Part shown: piece by piece, positions 55,895-63,916 of the stretch
Numbering within the stretch: the first letter of the stretch is position 1
How the letters are laid out: each line of letters opens with the position of its first letter
Assembly: GCF_018402695.1 (NCBI RefSeq)
Contig: NZ_JAGYIM010000013.1
Coordinates: 24,326 to 88,325, forward strand
Reading direction: 5' to 3'
Length of the DNA: 64,000 bases
Origin: Arsukibacterium sp.
GTDB taxonomy: Bacteria; Pseudomonadota; Gammaproteobacteria; Enterobacterales; Alteromonadaceae
Position numbers and translations under genes: made by a program
The notes under the pieces: generated by a model
What the model saw: the letters and a program-made list of their open reading frames with translations, nothing else
What the model was told of the DNA's origin: nothing
Databases searched by the model: none

Positions 55895-58800
55895 ATGACC
55901 ACATTTAAACCCTGTTTGCTGGCACTGGCCATCGCCGGCTTTACCTTGCAGGCAGAAGATAAAAAGCCAAGCTGGGATGTAAACGCCCCGCAGGGCCAGT
56001 TTGAAACTGTTGATATTAATGTGCAGCAAGGCAGCTGGATGAATATTACCGTCAGCCCAGACGGTAAAACCCTGGCCTTTGATTTATTGGGTGATATTTA
56101 CACTATGCCGGTTAGTGGTGGCAAAGCCACGGCCCTGACTAATGATATTGCCTGGAATATGCAACCGGTATTCAGCCCCGATGGTAAAACCATTGCTTTT
56201 ACCAGTGATCGCGATGGTGGTGACAACATCTGGTTGATGAATGCTGATGGTAGTGAACCCCGCGCGGTGACCAACGAAACCTTCCGCTTACTCAATAGCC
56301 CGGCCTGGAGCCCGGATGGCCAATTTATTGTTGCCCGCAAGCACTTTACGGCCAGCCGATCCCTGGGCGCCGGTGAAGTGTGGCAGTATCATATTAGTGG
56401 CGGCAACGGCGTTATGTTAACCGAACGGCCAAATGATCAGAAAGATTTAGGCGAGCCGGCTTTTTCCAAAGACGGCAAGTACATTTACTTCTCGCAGGAC
56501 GATACCCCGGGTAAAACCTTCCATTACAGCAAAGACTCAGAAGCCGGCATTTATGTTATTAAACGCTTTGAGCGGGAAACCGGTAAAATTGACGAGCTGA
56601 TTGGGGGTGCCGGTGGCGCCATCCGGCCAACACCGTCACCAGACGGTAAATATCTGGCCTATATTCGCCGGGTCGACTTCCAAAGCACACTGTTTTTATA
56701 TGATTTAAGCAGTGGCGAACATATTAAACTGTATGATGGCCTGGACCGCGACATGCAGGAAACCTGGGCTATCCATGGCGTCTACCCTACCCTGAGCTGG
56801 ACCCCGGACAATAAGTCTTTGCTGTTCTGGGCCGGCGGTGAAATTAAGCGGTTAACTATCGCCAGCAAACAGGTAGCAACAGTACCGTTTGAGGTAAACG
56901 CCAGTAAAGAAATTCAAACTGCGCTGCGGGTAACGCAGGACCTGGACAAAACCGACGTTGACGTGAAAATGCTGCGCTTTGTCAAAGTGTCACCCAATGG
57001 CAAACAAGCGGTATTTACTGCGCTGGGCCACTTATATATTACCGATTTAGCCGATCCGAAACCGCGCAGGCTAACCAAGCAAACCACCGATTTTGAGTTT
57101 TACCCTGAGTTTTCCCGCGACGGTAAACAACTGGTTTATGTCAGCTGGAACGACCAAAGCCAGGGCGCGGTCAATCTGTTAAACCTGCGAAACGGCCGGA
57201 TAACCAAGCTGACCAACGAGCCGGGTAAATACATTGAGCCGACCTTAAGCCCCGATGGCAAAACCGTGGTGTACCGGAAAATCGGTGCCGGGCGCATTTT
57301 GCCACGGCAGTGGTCATTAAATACCGGCCTGTATAAAATCAGCAGCCGCGGTGGCGACAGCGAGCTGCTGGCCCGCAATGGCCGCGCCCCCATGTTTGGT
57401 GCCAGCAATGATAAAGTGTATGCCATGGACTATGGCAGCTCGCCAAGCTTTATCAGCATCGATTTAACCAAGCAAACCCAGCAAACTTTATATACCGCCA
57501 AGTTTGGTACTGAGTTCAAACTCTCCCCGGACGGTAAATACCTGGCGTTTGCTGACCGCTTTAAAGTGTTTGTCACGCCCTTTATTGAGCGCGGCCGGGC
57601 GATTGATATCAGCGGCAACGATAAACAGTTACCGGTAAAACAGTTATCTGTGCGCGCCGGTGAGTATATCAGCTGGAGTGGCGACAGCCGTAACCTGTAC
57701 TGGACCTTAGGCCCCGAGTTGTATCATGCCAGCATTAATGGTTTGTTTGAGCACAGTGCAGACAGCGAAGCTTTTAAGGCTGAAAACGGTATCAACCTTG
57801 GCTTTAAATTCCAGGCTGATATCCCGCGTGGCGTGGTTGCCTTTGTTGGTGGCCGGGTACTTAGCATGAAAGGTGACGAAGTCATTGAAAATGGCGTGGT
57901 TGTGGTTGAAAACAATAAAATTGTTGCTGTCGGCAGCCGTGCCGATGTGGCAGTACCCAGTAATGCTAAGGTGTTTGATATCACTGGTAAAACCATTATG
58001 CCGGGGTTATTTGATGCCCATGCGCATGGCAGCCAGGGCAATCAGCAAATTACCCCGCAGCAAAACTGGCAGAACTACGCCGGTTTAACCTTTGGCGTTA
58101 CCAGTATTCACGACCCGTCAAATGATACCCGGGAAATATTCGCTGCCAGTGAAATGCAGCAGGCTGGCAAAATTGTCGGGCCGCGGATCTTCTCTACCGG
58201 TACCATTTTATACGGGGCTGAGGGCGCCGGTTATACTTCGCATATCGACAGTCTGGACGATGCTAAATTCCACCTGGAGCGCTTGCAGAAAGTCGGCGCC
58301 TTTAGTGTCAAAAGCTACAATCAGCCACGGCGCAACCAGCGTCAGCAGGTTATTCAGGCTGCCCGCGAGCTGGGTATGATGGTAGTACCGGAAGGTGGCT
58401 CGCTTATGCAGCATAACTTATCGATGATAGTCGATGGCCACACCACCATTGAACATGCCCTGCCAGCGGCAAAAGTATATGACGATATTAAGCAGTTATG
58501 GCAAGCCAGCGGCACCGCTTACACCCCTACCCTTAACGTAGCTTATGGCGGTATTTGGGGCGAGAACTACTGGTACGATAAAACCGAAGTGTGGAAACAC
58601 CCCCGGCTTAGCAAATATGTACCGATGGACGTGCTAGCGCCGCGCAGTATGCGCCGCCCTACGGCACCCGAGCACCACTACAACCATTTTGAAGTGGTTA
58701 AAACGGCCAAAGAGTTACAGAACGTCGGGGTGACTGCCAATATCGGTGCCCATGGCCAGCGTGAAGGCTTAGGTGCCCACTGGGAGATTTGGATGTTTGC

Positions 58801-59068
58801 CCAGGGCGGCATGAGCCCGCTGGAAGCGCTGAAAACCGCCACCATTAACCCGGCTAAAACCTTTGGCATGGATCATCAGTTAGGCACGATTGAACCCGGC
58901 AAACTGGCTGATTTAATTGTTATCGACGGGAACCCGCTTGCAGATATCCGGGTCAGTGACAAGGTTATTTACACCATGGTCAATGGCCGGCTGTTTGATG
59001 CCGAAAGTATGAATGAAATTGGCCTGCGCGAACGTCAGCGCCAGCCTTTTGAGTTTGAACCCAAGTAA
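55895..59068 (+). CDS. Beta-propeller amidohydrolase
   Basis: A 1057-residue secreted protein. Signal peptide (LLALAIAGFTLQA), then TolB/PD40 repeats of SPDGK type (PDGKTLAF, SPDGKTIAFTSDRDGG and others) filling roughly residues 40-620, then an amidohydrolase domain with the metal-binding HAH in PGLFDAHAHGSQGN (about residues 704-712) and LGTIEPGKLADLIVID at the end. Such fusions are common in Alteromonadales and are annotated as TolB-like amidohydrolases; the substrate, perhaps a peptide or amide, is unknown. Confidence 0.9.
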   Translation: MTTFKPCLLALAIAGFTLQAEDKKPSWDVNAPQGQFETVDINVQQGSWMNITVSPDGKTLAFDLLGDIYTMPVSGGKATALTNDIAWNMQPVFSPDGKTIAFTSDRDGGDNIWLMNADGSEPRAVTNETFRLLNSPAWSPDGQFIVARKHFTASRSLGAGEVWQYHISGGNGVMLTERPNDQKDLGEPAFSKDGKYIYFSQDDTPGKTFHYSKDSEAGIYVIKRFERETGKIDELIGGAGGAIRPTPSPDGKYLAYIRRVDFQSTLFLYDLSSGEHIKLYDGLDRDMQETWAIHGVYPTLSWTPDNKSLLFWAGGEIKRLTIASKQVATVPFEVNASKEIQTALRVTQDLDKTDVDVKMLRFVKVSPNGKQAVFTALGHLYITDLADPKPRRLTKQTTDFEFYPEFSRDGKQLVYVSWNDQSQGAVNLLNLRNGRITKLTNEPGKYIEPTLSPDGKTVVYRKIGAGRILPRQWSLNTGLYKISSRGGDSELLARNGRAPMFGASNDKVYAMDYGSSPSFISIDLTKQTQQTLYTAKFGTEFKLSPDGKYLAFADRFKVFVTPFIERGRAIDISGNDKQLPVKQLSVRAGEYISWSGDSRNLYWTLGPELYHASINGLFEHSADSEAFKAENGINLGFKFQADIPRGVVAFVGGRVLSMKGDEVIENGVVVVENNKIVAVGSRADVAVPSNAKVFDITGKTIMPGLFDAHAHGSQGNQQITPQQNWQNYAGLTFGVTSIHDPSNDTREIFAASEMQQAGKIVGPRIFSTGTILYGAEGAGYTSHIDSLDDAKFHLERLQKVGAFSVKSYNQPRRNQRQQVIQAARELGMMVVPEGGSLMQHNLSMIVDGHTTIEHALPAAKVYDDIKQLWQASGTAYTPTLNVAYGGIWGENYWYDKTEVWKHPRLSKYVPMDVLAPRSMRRPTAPEHHYNHFEVVKTAKELQNVGVTANIGAHGQREGLGAHWEIWMFAQGGMSPLEALKTATINPAKTFGMDHQLGTIEPGKLADLIVIDGNPLADIRVSDKVIYTMVNGRLFDAESMNEIGLRERQRQPFEFEPK

Positions 59069-59090
59069 CCGTTTTTAACCACAATAAAAA

Positions 59091-59118
59091 GCCTCTGCCA
59101 CCGCAGGGGCTTTTTTTT
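59091..59118 (+). terminator. Rho-independent terminator after the amidohydrolase gene
   Basis: GCCTCTGC pairs with GCAGGGGC (8 bp, one G-T), loop CACC, followed by eight Ts. Between it and the repeat at 59184, the segment 59150-59195 looks like a worn attC core (TTAAACAAACAG ... TATGCGTTTT). Confidence 0.92.
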
Positions 59119-59183
59119 AGTTTAATTCAGACTTCCCGCGCCCTACCCAGCAGATTGATTAAACAAACAGTAAACGTCTATGC

Positions 59184-59358
59184 GTTTTCTACCCGCAACT
59201 CGCGGGTTTTAATCCTGTTCATTACCGCAACAAAAATTGCTACAACAATAAAATGCTTGCTTTACATTCGGGTACAAGAATAGACTCAGACAACTATAAA
59301 AACGCAGAGGAAGTCCCGCCTGCAACTTGCGGGTACAGATCCTTTGGATAAGCTGTTA
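59184..59358 (+). repeat. Direct repeat copy A (about 175 bp)
   Basis: Colinear with 63271-63444, with a perfectly matching stretch of more than 30 bases near 59229-59259. It contains a CCCGC/GCGGG hairpin at the left, a candidate promoter (TTGCTT then TAGACT, 18-base spacer), and at its right a CCCGC..GCGGG inner hairpin nested in AGAGG/CCTTT, ending in GCTGTTAGGT. The last seven bases fit the integron core consensus GTTRRRY. The next gene starts eight bases later. Confidence 0.85.
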
Positions 59359-59365
59359 GGTTGTT

Positions 59366-59644
59366 ATGGGTACTGAAATTCTTATATTTTTAATACCGAT
59401 CCCTTTTGTATTTTGGCTTCGTAACATATGGCAGTTGACTAAAATTCAGACAAGAACTAAGGCTGCGTTTAACTTACTTTTTGGGTTGTTATTCATAGGT
59501 TACTTTTGTTTGCCATATGAAAGTTATCAGAATTTTATGCAAGGTTTAATTCTTGGCGGGTTACTATATATACCTTTCTATGTTGTAGTTTCGTGGCTGC
59601 TAGAAATGATATTGGAAAAATACAATCAGCACAGCGGGACATAA
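59366..59644 (+). CDS. Small membrane protein, cassette gene
   Basis: A 92-residue protein with about three membrane segments: residues 5-20 (LIFLIPIPFVFWLRNIW), 33-50 (AFNLLFGLLFIGYF) and 58-80 (MQGLILGGLLYIPFYVVV). No family is recognised. The ribosome site (AGG) lies in the end of the repeat, and the stop overlaps the attC-like site that follows; this is the layout of an integron cassette. Base composition is richer in A/T than the left part of the window. Confidence 0.65.
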   Translation: MGTEILIFLIPIPFVFWLRNIWQLTKIQTRTKAAFNLLFGLLFIGYFCLPYESYQNFMQGLILGGLLYIPFYVVVSWLLEMILEKYNQHSGT

Positions 59645-59741
59645 CCTGGGTATTGCACCTGACAAGCTGAGTCAGTTGGTATTTTACTCGCTGGCCTGTG
59701 GCCAAAACACTCGCAAAGTTCCATGCCTGAGGCGTTATACG
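59640..59741 (+). other. attC-like recombination site 1
   Basis: Starts CATAAC over the stop codon of the previous gene and ends GGCGTTATAC, 13 bases before the next start. It holds a TGGCC/GGCCA inner hairpin. The first TAAC and the last GTTA are the inverted core ends expected for attC. Confidence 0.6.
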
Positions 59742-59753
59742 CAATGAGGATTT

Positions 59754-59987
59754 ATGAGTAAAAGGACGTTTCTAGTTTGTTGTGACTACGGAACTGGTGG
59801 CATATGGTTTTTGGTAGATGCTGAATCGAAAAAACAGATTGACACCTTGCATCCTAAATTTTGTGCCTTTGAAACTACACCAGACTGGTTGTCCGAGAGT
59901 GATAAAACTGAGTATTGTCTGATGGCTGAGAAAGCTGGTCATCATTGGGACATAGATAATACAGAATGGGTAAGAAAGTTTAAATGA
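59754..59987 (+). CDS. Small orphan protein, cassette gene
   Basis: A 77-residue soluble protein (FLVCCDYGTGGIWFLVDAES at the start; TPDWLSESDKTEYCLMAEK in the middle). No family is recognised. GAGG lies six bases before ATG 59754. Bounded by attC-like sites on the left and a shortened one on the right. Confidence 0.6.
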   Translation: MSKRTFLVCCDYGTGGIWFLVDAESKKQIDTLHPKFCAFETTPDWLSESDKTEYCLMAEKAGHHWDIDNTEWVRKFK

Positions 59988-59994
59988 ACGCATG

Positions 59995-60030
59995 TGCGTT
60001 TAACAAACGGCAGGTCGTTTACTATGTGCC
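59995..60030 (+). other. Shortened attC-like site
   Basis: TTTAACAAACGGCAGGTC ... TTTACTATG ... TGCC shares its two ends and order with the better site at 61736-61781, but lacks the central hairpin and the GCGTTA core. It may be a deletion remnant, fusing two cassettes. Confidence 0.4.
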
Positions 60031-60557
60031 ACATTATAAAATTAGCGATAATTACATTTTTTTTGGTAGGTTGCTCGTCATTAGGAGGTTTTGTTGAATC
60101 GAGAGCTCCGGACGAAAAATTTATTGATATCACAGGTGGTGTCGACAGAAGCTTTTCATACAAATTCAAGGTTGAATATCGAACAACCACTGAGTTAAAT
60201 CAGTGTACAACCTACCATCTGGCATTAGGAAAACGTATTGCTCAGCAGTTCGAATTTGACTACTACCCTGATATAAAAGGATCGACATATTCAGTTCGAT
60301 TACCGTTACAAGAATTAGAACCGAATACATTTTGTAATTGGAAACCAGTAATGGCCTTTTTGTGTGTAAATTCAGCTGGCAAAGAACCAACATCTTGTAC
60401 AAGTATCTTTTCATTTAGAGGGGTGCAAGACATAAGCTCCGTTACAACAATAGAATGCACCAAGAGTAATTTTTGCTCAGACAGTGAAAATAATATTGGA
60501 AGTGGCGCTATAAATGATTTTAACAGGACATATCAAGTTGATATTGTTGCCAAATAA
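60024..60557 (+). CDS. Orphan lipoprotein, cassette gene
   Basis: A 177-residue lipoprotein: MCHIIKLAIITFFLVGCSSL carries the lipobox LVGC. The mature part has several cysteines and YDF/strand-rich segments (TYSVRLPLQELEPNTFCNW). No family is recognised. ATG 60024 is used because it begins the signal peptide and AGG stands about nine bases before it; the track start at 59994 is outside it. It overlaps the degenerate attC. Confidence 0.62.
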   Translation: MCHIIKLAIITFFLVGCSSLGGFVESRAPDEKFIDITGGVDRSFSYKFKVEYRTTTELNQCTTYHLALGKRIAQQFEFDYYPDIKGSTYSVRLPLQELEPNTFCNWKPVMAFLCVNSAGKEPTSCTSIFSFRGVQDISSVTTIECTKSNFCSDSENNIGSGAINDFNRTYQVDIVAK

Positions 60558-60609
60558 ACCTAACAAATTAAATCATCGGAAAACGCTATATATTTTTGAG
60601 AATATAGAT

Positions 60610-61452
60610 ATGTCTAAATGCATAATAATAGTCACTTTATTGATATTAATTGGGTGTACTAAAACCGCGCTGGTTGAAGAAAACACAGATATTCATGACC
60701 CTTATAGAATAATGAATACTATCCCCGAAGATCTCCAAATCGCTGTAGCAAAGGCTGAAATGTTTGGTGCAGAAATTTACATGCAGGATATTGCAGCTTG
60801 GGTTGTCACTGATTTTTTATCTGATAATGGCGTTCTAGGGCGAGATAAACGACTTCGTGGCTGGGTAACCGAACATGCCGATAAAGAAATGACTAGCGGT
60901 AGAATGATTGTGACTTTCGTAGGTGACATTGAGGGCGAATTTAAAGGCTTATATCAAGTAGCAACCCAATCAGGTAGGGTTCTTGAAAAAACGTACCAGG
61001 CTCATCTTGAGGGATTTGAACTCACTCCTAGCCAGCTATTCATGTTTAAAGCAAGGCAAACTGCGTTAAAAAGCGAATTTAAACCATGCGCGGATAAGTA
61101 TAATACCGCCGTTATAAAATTTAATGACGAGGAAAACAATTACAACATCGTTTATCTCTTGGCGGGGTCAGTCAAACATGGAGAAGTTATGGCTGGAGGC
61201 AACTACAGATTAATTATTAATGAGTCTGGAGAAGAAATTTTGGAGAATACCCCCCTTTCGAAATCGTGTATTGTTTTGCAAAAGACAGAAGGAGTAGCAG
61301 CGTTAACTTTAAGTCATATCGTTGAACCTACACCAAACGCTGTTCATGTCTTTCTCAGTTTGTTGCACCAAGTCCCAATTTACATATTAACAACAGAAAA
61401 TAAAATCACATGGAAAGTTGATGGCAACAAAATCAGTATTATTAAAATTTGA
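60610..61452 (+). CDS. Orphan lipoprotein, cassette gene
   Basis: A 280-residue lipoprotein starting MSKCIIIVTLLILIGCTKTAL (lipobox LIGC). The mature domain has DIHDPYRIMNTIPEDLQ, a VTFVGDIEGEF strand and a C-terminal region with LTLSHIVEPTPNAVHVFL. No family is recognised. The 52-base gap from the previous gene begins ACCTAAC, a fit to RYYYAAC, but no matching GTTRRRY end is seen, so the two lipoproteins may share one cassette. Markedly A/T-rich. Confidence 0.65.
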   Translation: MSKCIIIVTLLILIGCTKTALVEENTDIHDPYRIMNTIPEDLQIAVAKAEMFGAEIYMQDIAAWVVTDFLSDNGVLGRDKRLRGWVTEHADKEMTSGRMIVTFVGDIEGEFKGLYQVATQSGRVLEKTYQAHLEGFELTPSQLFMFKARQTALKSEFKPCADKYNTAVIKFNDEENNYNIVYLLAGSVKHGEVMAGGNYRLIINESGEEILENTPLSKSCIVLQKTEGVAALTLSHIVEPTPNAVHVFLSLLHQVPIYILTTENKITWKVDGNKISIIKI

Positions 61453-61460
61453 GATTAAAT

Positions 61461-61509
61461 AGCTTATCAAAGCAATCCACCCGACAAGCGGGTGATTGCA
61501 GCGTTATAT
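61461..61509 (+). other. attC-like recombination site 2
   Basis: GCAAT (61472-61476), a bulged C, CACCCG, loop ACAAG, CGGGTG and ATTGC (61495-61499) make a folded arm with one extrahelical base, as attC requires. It is followed by GCGTTATATG (core GTTATAT at 61503). The left core is poor. Size about 50 bases. Confidence 0.65.
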
Positions 61510-61528
61510 GTCTTAAGGAGTAGGCAAT

Positions 61529-61705
61529 ATGAGCCCTTTGAAGAAAGCAAAGAGTAACATGAAGCGGAGTATTTCGACTAAGACTGGCATACCAACAACA
61601 AAGTCTGGCCGCAAGAGGAAAGCGGATTCTCTGGTAAGTCGGGGGGCCGTCATATTAGTATTGGTTATCGTCGCTGTATACTTTATGAGTGGCACTAGTG
61701 CATAA
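61529..61705 (+). CDS. Small single-pass membrane protein (58 aa)
   Basis: An open reading frame of 58 codons plus stop that is too short for ordinary tracks. AAGGAG lies eight bases before ATG 61529, an excellent ribosome site. The N-terminal 38 residues are very basic (KKAKSNMKRS..KSGRKRK), followed by one membrane helix (AVILVLVIVAVYFM) and a short tail. Bounded by attC-like sites, it is a cassette gene of unknown function; the basic leader could bind nucleic acid or lipid head groups (inference). Confidence 0.6.
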   Translation: MSPLKKAKSNMKRSISTKTGIPTTKSGRKRKADSLVSRGAVILVLVIVAVYFMSGTSA

Positions 61706-61735
61706 GCCTAAGCTCAGTAGCCTGCAATGCCTACC

Positions 61736-61781
61736 ATTTAACAAACAGCATCAGTCCGACAGCTGGTACTATGCGTTATGT
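61736..61781 (+). other. attC-like recombination site 3
   Basis: TTTAACAAACAG (left core TTTAAC at 61737-61742) and ATGCGTTATG (right core GTTATG at 61775-61780) are inverted. Between them GCAT/ATGC, a bulged C, AGT/ACT and CC/GG fold into an imperfect arm. This is one of the two clearest sites in the array. Confidence 0.75.
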
Positions 61782-61795
61782 GCCCAAGGAAATAA

Positions 61796-62578
61796 ATGAC
61801 TGAGTTAACTAAAAAAGTGGAAACAGACGCACTAAAGTCCGGCTTTCCTTCAGAGCTAGTAAGCGAGTCAATTTTTCGGAAACGAAACTGGAATTTTTCG
61901 GGAAATACGTACTTTATTGACCAAGATGAAAACAAAGGCCGTGAAATTGATGCAAGTGCTTACAAAATGATTGGAGGAAGTAAAACCAAGCCTGAAATTT
62001 TCTGTTGGACCATGCTGTCAGTTGAAATCAAAAAATCAGTAAAACCTTGGGTTATATTTACATCAGAAAGAGCAAGATTTTTTGAAAAGGGTTTTACATG
62101 TATATTAAGTCACACAAACAAAGCGCCACAAAAATTCTCAGATGGGATTTTTGACAAGTATCATCCTTGCTACCAACTTCCTCGTTTAGGTAGAACCAGT
62201 CAAGTCGCTTTTAGCCACGATACAGCAACTATTTTTGGTTCTTTTATTAGCTCAGCTAAAGCTACCCTTGAGTCATACCGTCAAGCCGAAAAACATAGAG
62301 AAATATACAGTGACACGTCAACAGACATTGTAATGTATGAACCATTAGTTGTCGTGGATGGCCCATTATTTGAGTGTTACCTAAACGAAAATCAAGAAAT
62401 CATGACAGAGCAGGTTAATTTACTTCAATATGCGCTTCATTATGCATCACCAAATTATAAAGCTAATACGTACATGGTTAACGTCGTAACCTTGAAGCAT
62501 TTAGATAAATACTTAGCGCAAAACGAGCAAATGCTGCAACAAATGCACAATAAGATAGCTAGTACACGCGGCACATAA
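61796..62578 (+). CDS. PD-(D/E)XK nuclease-like cassette protein
   Basis: A 260-residue protein. Asp52 in KGREIDASAYK and Glu77-Ile-Lys79 in LSVEIKKSVKPWVIFTS are spaced like the D...ExK catalytic core of PD-(D/E)XK nucleases, with a hydrophobic strand around each. The C-terminal half (QAEKHREIY, VVVDGPLFECYL) resembles the scaffold of such proteins in integrons and defence islands. Whether it cuts DNA is untested. AAGGA lies seven bases before ATG 61796. The stop overlaps attC-like site 4. Confidence 0.68.
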   Translation: MTELTKKVETDALKSGFPSELVSESIFRKRNWNFSGNTYFIDQDENKGREIDASAYKMIGGSKTKPEIFCWTMLSVEIKKSVKPWVIFTSERARFFEKGFTCILSHTNKAPQKFSDGIFDKYHPCYQLPRLGRTSQVAFSHDTATIFGSFISSAKATLESYRQAEKHREIYSDTSTDIVMYEPLVVVDGPLFECYLNENQEIMTEQVNLLQYALHYASPNYKANTYMVNVVTLKHLDKYLAQNEQMLQQMHNKIASTRGT

Positions 62579-62676
62579 CAAACGCATTGACCATTCGCTG
62601 CGCTCACTGGGGACAAAATACTTAGGCTCCCTCGCTTTGCTCGGTGTTATAGCCTACGTATTTTTGCCCGTTATGC
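62574..62676 (+). other. attC-like recombination site 4
   Basis: CATAAC at 62574-62579 and GTTATG at 62670-62675 are exact inverted cores. GGGGACAAAATAC (62609-62621) followed by AGGCT pairs with AGCCTACGTATTTTTGCCC, with unpaired bases, around a 22-base tip; this is the length and form of VCR-like attC. The left half carries a further CGCTGCGCTCAC segment. Confidence 0.8.
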
Positions 62677-62679
62677 GGG

Positions 62680-63123
62680 CTAACTTATAGCCAATAGCAT
62701 CGACTGCGCTGCGTCAATATAAGCATTAACATCATCGCCAGCGCCTTTAACTTTCAGCCGGTGAGCATACGCCAGCCGGGCACTCATTACAAACCAGAAC
62801 AGCGCGCTGATAAAACCAACAAAGCGCCACACGGTTGTTTTTGCCCACTTCAGCGCCAGGGTAATAGACAGCACATAAAGCACAAAGCCAGCCAGTTTAG
62901 ACGACGCCCAGCCATTAACAAACGGATACAGCTGCAACGGATTCACCATCACCAGATAAATGGCGGTAACAATAAACAAGGTATATAAAATATGCGGGCC
63001 AATTTTCAGCAGTTTGTTGTTAACCTTGTCAGAGCCCTTAAGCGTTAAGGCAAAGTTAATTAGAAAAAACACCAACGTCAGCGCAATTATGGTCAGATGG
63101 GTATGTTTTATTATCATGTACAT
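62680..63123 (-). CDS. SirB2 family membrane protein, reverse orientation
   Basis: A 147-residue protein with four membrane helices, beginning MYMIIKHTHLTIIALTLVFFL, the SirB2 pattern; KIGPHILYTLFIVTAIYL follows. SirB2 proteins are of unknown function and often lie near prmC or kdsA genes, which are absent here. AGGGA is about nine bases before ATG 63123. It is opposite to every other cassette, and its stop is within five bases of attC site 4, so it may be a reverse-oriented cassette. Confidence 0.82.
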   Translation of the reverse strand: MYMIIKHTHLTIIALTLVFFLINFALTLKGSDKVNNKLLKIGPHILYTLFIVTAIYLVMVNPLQLYPFVNGWASSKLAGFVLYVLSITLALKWAKTTVWRFVGFISALFWFVMSARLAYAHRLKVKGAGDDVNAYIDAAQSMLLAIS

Positions 63124-63270
63124 GGCGTATTTCCCTGAGTTTATTATTTTCGCCCGCCAATATAACGCTTTATCTCTGGTTTGACGATGTTAACGCGATA
63201 AACGTTTTGCAGCCCCTACTCCGCCAACGACGCTGCAATCACTGTGTAAACTGCCAGTGGACAGTTCTGA

Positions 63271-63444
63271 GTTTTTTATCAACAACTCGCGGGCTTTAAA
63301 CCCGCATTTTACGGCAACAAAAATTGCTACAACAATAAAATGCTTGATTTACATTCAGGTACAAGAATAGACTCGGGTAACTATAAAAACTCAAAGGATA
63401 TTCAGACCGCAACTTGCGGGTGCAGAGCCTTTGAATAAGCTGTT
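63271..63444 (+). repeat. Direct repeat copy B (about 174 bp)
   Basis: Colinear with 59184-59358. It holds a GCGGG/CCCGC hairpin, a candidate promoter (TTGATT, 18 bases, TAGACT), and an attC-like fold: TCAAAGG (63391-63397) pairs exactly with CCTTTGA (63428-63434), enclosing CCGC/GCGG; outer TAAC (63378) and GTTA (63442) are inverted. Nothing recognisable was seen in 63124-63270, upstream of it. Confidence 0.85.
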
Positions 63445-63508
63445 ATATTTCTTGAGAGTTCATGAGTACAACTGATTGAAGAGCATTAAAACAAGCGAAG
63501 TGCCGATA

Positions 63509-63916
63509 ATGTTTACATTCCTATTTCAATCTGACCGGTCGGCAAGGGGTGGGTTCAGGTACGTTCATGAAAGGACAAACCCAGTAGAATGCTCAATGAA
63601 GGAAACCGATGACGGCAAAGTGTTACTGCGCATAACAAAAGTAATCGCCGATAACAAAGCCGCAATTGATCACGAGCAACGCGAGTTAGAAACGGATTTA
63701 AAGAAGTATGGTGGCGTGTTCGTAAGTAAGAAGTACCACTTAGTCGCAAAAGGCGACAAAGTTGAGAGAAAGAAAATTTCATTCATCTCAAAGTTATTAA
63801 CATGGATGACCCGACCAGGCGATGCAAGAAATTATGTTCTTAGAAAAATGCCACTATATTCAATAATTTTTACCTTGGTTTTGGTCTTTATTTTGTCAGT
63901 AGTTTATGAAATATAA
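63509..63916 (+). CDS. Orphan protein with C-terminal membrane helix, cassette gene
   Basis: A 135-residue protein: FLFQSDRSARGGFRYVHERTN at the start, a charged helical middle (KAAIDHEQRELETDLKKYGG), then one membrane helix near the C-terminus (YSIIFTLVLVFILSVVY). No family is recognised. ATG 63509 is used; the TTG at 63476 would add 11 residues and is not excluded. Its stop lies inside the attC-like site at the window end. Confidence 0.55.
   Translation: MFTFLFQSDRSARGGFRYVHERTNPVECSMKETDDGKVLLRITKVIADNKAAIDHEQRELETDLKKYGGVFVSKKYHLVAKGDKVERKKISFISKLLTWMTRPGDARNYVLRKMPLYSIIFTLVLVFILSVVYEI

Noticed and set aside
59184-63444. Composite transposon bounded by the direct repeats
   Set aside because: No transposase and no terminal inverted repeats or target duplications were found; the repeats end in integron-like cores instead.
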